Shown here: positions 22,183 through 25,451 of the stretch, piece after piece | How the letters are laid out: every line of letters begins with the position of its first letter | How positions within the stretch are numbered: position 1 is the stretch's first letter | Assembly (NCBI GenBank): GCA_964573565.1 | Contig: CAZNJV010000002.1 | Location: 1 to 25,451 of the forward strand | Length of the DNA: 25,451 bases | Reading direction: 5' to 3' | Source of the DNA: UBA12078 sp964573565 | GTDB lineage: Bacteria; Patescibacteriota; Dojkabacteria; SC72 | Notes under the pieces: generated by a model | Seen by the model: only the letters and a program-made list of their open reading frames with translations | What the model was told of the DNA's origin: nothing | Databases searched by the model: none | Program-made: the position numbers and the translations under genes

Positions 22183-23523
22183 TTAATTAAAAACGTTTCT
22201 TGCAAACATAATTCCAGTAACTGCGGCACCCGTAACAGATCCAGAAACTCCTGCTCCATCTCCTGCTACGTATAGACCTTTTACAGATGTTTGAAGATCA
22301 TTACCAGTTGCTACTACAGAAGATCTAAATTTAACTTCTGGGGCATAGAGTAGTGTTGACCCATTATTTATGCCTGGCATTACTTCGTCTAACTTCTCTA
22401 ATGCCTCTTTCAAGTTTTGTACTATTCTGTACGGTAGCGCCATTGCTATATCTCCTGGGGTTACATCTTTAAATGATGGATATACAAAGGATTTGCTTAA
22501 TCTGCTTAGTGTACTTCTTCTACCATATCTAAAATCCTCTAATGATTGTAATATTGGTTTCCCTCCTCCAATTGTGGAGGTTACTTCTGCTATTGATTTT
22601 GCATATGCTACAGAATTCTCAACTGGTTCTGTGAGTCTGACTTCGGAGAGAAGCGCGAAATTAGAATTCTTACTGTTGTGATCAGCATTGGAATATCCAT
22701 TAACACATATATATCCATCATACATCTCCTTGGCTACAAAACCATTTGGACAGCTACAGAATGTTCTTACAATGTCATGGTATGTTTTTGTTCTTACCTT
22801 GTAGACTACTTCATACAAAGTATCCGCCTGCCTTTTCATAATTGGAGAGGGAAACTCTACTCGTACTCCTACTTCTACTTTGTCACATAGGTATTTGATA
22901 CCGTATTTTTCTGCTATCTTTTGTAGCCATGTAGCCCCTACTCTTCCTGGGGCAAGGAGTACTTTTGGAGCATATATTCTTGTGCCATTTTTTGTGATTA
23001 CTCCTTTTACCTCTTTGTCTTTGACTATTAGGTCAACAACCTGTGTGTTATCTAGTATCTCTACTCCTTTTTCAAGGAGATCCTTTTGAAATTTTAGCAT
23101 TACATCATGTAGTCCATCAGATCCTACATGTCTTGTTTTCCTGATTATGAGGTCTAGGTCGTGTATTGTGGCTTCTTTTACTAATTCATCAAGTTGAGAA
23201 CTTTCTTTGGGGAAATACTCTGTATTTACTCCATATTTTGTAAATATGGTATCAACGTAGTCTAGTATTTCTTGATATTGATGAGCATCTATGAGGTGAA
23301 ATGCTTTTTCGTGAGAGAGTTTGGCTGTAAAGTGTAATTTACCATCGGAGAATGTTCCTGCGCCTCCTACTCCACACATTACTTCATTAGGTTTTCTTTT
23401 TTCTATTCTGTTTCCTGTATCTATTAAGGCGATTTCTCTTCTTTTTCGCGTTCGTAGGAGTTCATAACATGCAAACATTCCAGTAGGGCCCGCACCAACA
23501 ACTAGTACATCGTATTTAGACAT
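22183..23523 (-). CDS. FAD-dependent dehydrogenase, COG2509 type
   Basis: The 446-residue flavoprotein begins with a Rossmann dinucleotide site VVGAGPTG (8-15). The conserved NEVMCGVGGAGTFSDGKL block follows at about 46-62. The mid-region TFCSCPNGFVAKEMYDGY and the closing GLYVAGDGAGVSGSVTG (FAD ribityl/phosphate site) are also typical of COG2509 'uncharacterised FAD-dependent dehydrogenase' proteins of about 450 residues. The redox substrate is not known for this group. Cysteines in the GxGGAG region and the CSC motif are candidates for catalysis. It lies directly upstream of the CofE-like ligase on the same strand (16-base gap), so the two may act on one cofactor or metabolite. No strong -10 box is seen next to its ATG. 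Confidence 0.85.
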   Translation of the reverse strand: MSKYDVLVVGAGPTGMFACYELLRTRKRREIALIDTGNRIEKRKPNEVMCGVGGAGTFSDGKLHFTAKLSHEKAFHLIDAHQYQEILDYVDTIFTKYGVNTEYFPKESSQLDELVKEATIHDLDLIIRKTRHVGSDGLHDVMLKFQKDLLEKGVEILDNTQVVDLIVKDKEVKGVITKNGTRIYAPKVLLAPGRVGATWLQKIAEKYGIKYLCDKVEVGVRVEFPSPIMKRQADTLYEVVYKVRTKTYHDIVRTFCSCPNGFVAKEMYDGYICVNGYSNADHNSKNSNFALLSEVRLTEPVENSVAYAKSIAEVTSTIGGGKPILQSLEDFRYGRRSTLSRLSKSFVYPSFKDVTPGDIAMALPYRIVQNLKEALEKLDEVMPGINNGSTLLYAPEVKFRSSVVATGNDLQTSVKGLYVAGDGAGVSGSVTGAAVTGIMFARNVFN

Positions 23524-23604
23524 AGATTGGTTGTAGTTAGGTTACCTATCATTATTTCAAATGATGTAGGGTTTGGCAAGGGGGTCAATTATTCTCCCAA
23601 GGTG

Positions 23605-23622
23605 TATAATGAATTATATAAT
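23605..23622 (+). promoter_or_regulatory. Tandem -10 boxes before the 270-aa gene
   Basis: TATAAT occurs at 23605-23610 (preceded by TG) and again at 23617-23622. The second would give a leader of about 14 bases before the ATG at 23643. Confidence 0.5.
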
Positions 23623-23642
23623 CTAATATATAGTTAAGTATT

Positions 23643-24455
23643 ATGAGTTCAATGGACACAATGAGTGACCCAAAAGATCAACTTCTTCCTAGTGATGTAG
23701 AGAAAGTTTTAAACCAGAATGTAAATCTTGCGAATCTATTACCCGAAAGAGAGACTTTTTCTATTCAATTAGGCGGTGACTTAACAATATCTGAGGCGCG
23801 AAGTTTGGAATATCTTTCTGATCGTTATACAACAAATCCAGAAGCAAGTGGATTCCCTTTGTTTGGATACTTGACAAAAGAGAGTGAAAATCTCATCTTT
23901 ATCATTTCAAGATATTCCAAAACAGAGAAGACAAACCAACCATTGGTTACTGTAACTAGATCTCGTAAGACAAACGAAACGAGTATTGAGCTCGCGAATC
24001 CTTTACGAGAGATGTGTGATAATCAAGTTACTGATTTTGCGACTATATTTGAGAAAGTTGGTGATCAACTAACAAAAGGTATGCTTCAAGATTCTAGAGA
24101 TAAAAATTGTCCGAACAAGTTCCTGATACCAGGCACCAAGACATTTCCTGATGGAACGAGGATAAATATCTATAAATCTCTTGCTCTAAAAGATATACCT
24201 GATGATAAGACATTTGATTTACTTACGATTCATCCTCCTGTTAAATCTTCAGATGAATATATTGTTTTTATGAAAAATTTAGTAGAAATCTGTCGACAAT
24301 ATCCTGGTTCCTTTTTATATTTCTCTGCTCCATCGGGAAAGAATTTTGGTATTGGTGTAAATCGAGTACCTGAGGTGTGCTTCAGATTCCCAATGAATGA
24401 AAATGGTGTAAGGATGAAGCAAGAATTCGCAACATGGATTGTGAATGAACTGTAG
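23643..24455 (+). CDS. 270-aa hypothetical protein
   Basis: I do not recognise this protein. It is soluble, with no signal peptide, and begins MSSMDTMSDPKDQLLPSDVE; the three early ATGs leave the exact start uncertain. The middle has beta-strand-like segments (NLIFIISRYSKTEK, PLVTVTRSRKTNETSIEL). The C-terminal half contains FPDGTRINIYKSLALKDIPD, TFDLLTIHPP, YPGSFLYFSAPSGKNFGIGV and EVCFRFPMN. It has four cysteines with no obvious metal-site spacing. It is a single transcription unit with tandem -10 boxes upstream and a small hairpin (GAGAAT/ATTCTC) just past the stop. The local codon use does not differ visibly from its neighbours. Function unknown. Confidence 0.75.
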   Translation: MSSMDTMSDPKDQLLPSDVEKVLNQNVNLANLLPERETFSIQLGGDLTISEARSLEYLSDRYTTNPEASGFPLFGYLTKESENLIFIISRYSKTEKTNQPLVTVTRSRKTNETSIELANPLREMCDNQVTDFATIFEKVGDQLTKGMLQDSRDKNCPNKFLIPGTKTFPDGTRINIYKSLALKDIPDDKTFDLLTIHPPVKSSDEYIVFMKNLVEICRQYPGSFLYFSAPSGKNFGIGVNRVPEVCFRFPMNENGVRMKQEFATWIVNEL

Positions 24456-24703
24456 TATGAGAATAGCAATTCTCTATGATAAAATCAAAGCGGGAAGAAT
24501 TCATCACAGCTCTCTTTCCAAATAAATAGTGTGCAAATAAGATGGGAAAAAAGATTCAGAATAATTAGTAATCCTCTACCTCTTCGCTTTGCTCCTCAAG
24601 AGTTATTCTACCATCTCAATTTAATATTACTAATTTATTGGTAAAATAATAGCAAAGAAGCTAATAGAAATAATGAGAGAGGTAGAACTTAATGCGAGAT
24701 CTT
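24456..24703. other. 248-base non-coding stretch with interleaved inverted repeats
   Basis: No convincing gene lies here. A short hairpin GAGAAT-AGCA-ATTCTC (about 24459-24474) follows the upstream stop. Further on are three pairs of inverted arms: AATTAGTAAT (24563-24572) with ATTACTAATT (24626-24635), TCTACCTCT (24575-24583) with AGAGGTAGA (24678-24686), and CTTTGCT (24587-24593) with AGCAAAG (24651-24657). The second and third pairs nest and could form one long structure; the first crosses them and would be an alternative fold. This may be a small RNA, a 3' regulatory region or the scar of a lost mobile element. Confidence 0.4.
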
Positions 24704-25451
24704 TTAATATGCGAGTTCATTAATTATCTTAACACCTATTGCTGTCATAGGTATCTTTTTGAATGGAGAAATATTACCAAGAACAACAACACCTATATTC
24801 TTTTCTTTATTAAATCCAATGTAACTATTATAACTGCCAGTGCCTCCATTATGCCAAATAATATTATCATTAGAATCTATCATCCATGCCATTCCTACCT
24901 CATTCATCTCAATATTCATCTTTTCATACAAATAGTTACTAGCATTTATATCTTTTAATTTATTATGTGTATTAGTGATATATTTTTTGTCTGTATCAAG
25001 TTGCAATTTAAGATATTTACTCATATCTTCGATATTGGAAATAATGGCACCCGCGGGGATATATCCATCATTCTCATCCCATCGCCAATAGTTATCTAAG
25101 TTGCCACTTTGTTTTGCAACAACTGTATTATTTAGATTTAATTCTTCTTTTATGTAATCATTCATTAAGGTTGTAAAATCTTTATCATACACTTCTTCTA
25201 AAACTAAACCGAGGACAGAAATTCCGAAGTTAGAATACAGAAACTTATAGTCTTTGTTTTCTAACTCTATATCCTTAATTTTATCAATTATTTTCTCTTT
25301 ACTAATTCGAGAATAGTCATTCTCACCACTGAGCTTATTTATGAACATCTGTTTATCAAGGTAATATGATTTGTAACCAGATGTATGTGTAATTAATCTT
25401 TCTATTGTGGGGTAATATTTACCTTCTTCAAGATTTAGATATTTGTTAATG
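24704..25451 (-). CDS. Serine hydrolase of the beta-lactamase class C/PBP-like family, partial (N-terminus beyond window edge)
   Basis: The open frame enters from the right edge and ends at the TAA at 24704-24706. The first visible residues include PTIERLITHTSGY, the usual 'xIRxLLTHTSG' block of class C-type serine hydrolases. The YSNFGISVLGLVLE segment supplies the Tyr-x-Asn motif, and WHNGGTGSYNSYIGF near the C-terminus is the HxG motif of the third active-site strand. The SxxK nucleophile motif should lie upstream, outside the window. The family includes esterases, D-aminopeptidases and DD-peptidases; true beta-lactamase activity cannot be inferred. About 248 residues are present of a likely 320-400. 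It converges on the structured non-coding stretch. Confidence 0.88.
   Translation of the reverse strand, partial: INKYLNLEEGKYYPTIERLITHTSGYKSYYLDKQMFINKLSGENDYSRISKEKIIDKIKDIELENKDYKFLYSNFGISVLGLVLEEVYDKDFTTLMNDYIKEELNLNNTVVAKQSGNLDNYWRWDENDGYIPAGAIISNIEDMSKYLKLQLDTDKKYITNTHNKLKDINASNYLYEKMNIEMNEVGMAWMIDSNDNIIWHNGGTGSYNSYIGFNKEKNIGVVVLGNISPFKKIPMTAIGVKIINELAY

Noticed and set aside
1..25451. Reassignment of TGA to glycine or tryptophan
   Set aside because: All recognised genes are full length in the standard code, with no in-frame TGA, and tryptophan and glycine are read from their normal codons.
1..25451. CRISPR array, tRNA or rRNA genes, insertion sequences, prophage or defence islands
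   Set aside because: I looked for regular direct repeats, cloverleaf-like stretches, transposase motifs and toxin-antitoxin or restriction motifs on both strands and found none.
24704..25451. True beta-lactamase
   Set aside because: The visible motifs are shared by the whole class C-like serine hydrolase family, and the SxxK part is outside the window, so the narrower activity is not supported.

Overview
The window looks like part of a small, AT-rich bacterial genome of the Candidate Phyla Radiation (Patescibacteria). The reasons are the very tight packing, the absence of biosynthetic operons, a giant cell-surface protein, a compact IscS-IscU-MnmA cluster and many small orphan proteins. I cannot place it to phylum with confidence. 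All genes read in the standard code. Every one of the 23 stop codons that can be read is TAA (16) or TAG (7), and none is TGA. No tRNA, rRNA, CRISPR array, transposase or phage gene is visible.

Layout. Positions 1-823 (minus) hold a TspO/MBR-type membrane protein cut by the window edge and a 78-residue orphan. Positions 930-3436 hold an ABC-F ATPase, a small membrane-anchored protein and an orphan that runs into the 3' end of mnmA. Positions 3379-7314 (minus) hold an MFS transporter followed by iscS, iscU and mnmA, which overlap and form a sulfur relay for tRNA 2-thiouridine. Positions 7367-9490 (plus) hold a HAD hydrolase and a DEAD-box RNA helicase with a structured leader. Positions 9501-12166 (minus) hold an orphan, a HemW-like radical SAM protein and an ATP-grasp ligase. 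A cupin lies at 12268-12657 (plus).

Positions 12654-19489 (minus) form a surface locus. It contains a membrane-anchored metallophosphoesterase on a Thr/Ser/Pro/Glu-rich stalk, a 1529-residue glycine-rich protein with a C-terminal membrane anchor, and a family-3 glycoside hydrolase with an N-terminal membrane segment. Positions 19586-20951 (plus) pair a cytidylyltransferase-fold protein with a deoxyribosyltransferase-like protein. Positions 20994-23523 (minus) pair a COG2509-type flavoprotein with a CofE-like gamma-glutamyl ligase. A 270-residue orphan follows at 23643-24455, then a 248-base non-coding stretch rich in inverted repeats, then a serine hydrolase cut by the right edge.

Regulation. 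Many genes have a TATAAT-type -10 box 5-8 bases before the ATG and no Shine-Dalgarno sequence. This is the geometry of leaderless mRNAs, and it occurs even between neighbouring genes on the same strand. Tail-to-tail genes abut or overlap, with no classical terminators. I see no clear-cut new multi-gene system. The best candidates for new biology are the surface locus, the flavoprotein/CofE-like pair, the two-gene nucleotide cassette, the helicase leader hairpin and the genome-style signals (leaderless starts, no TGA stops).
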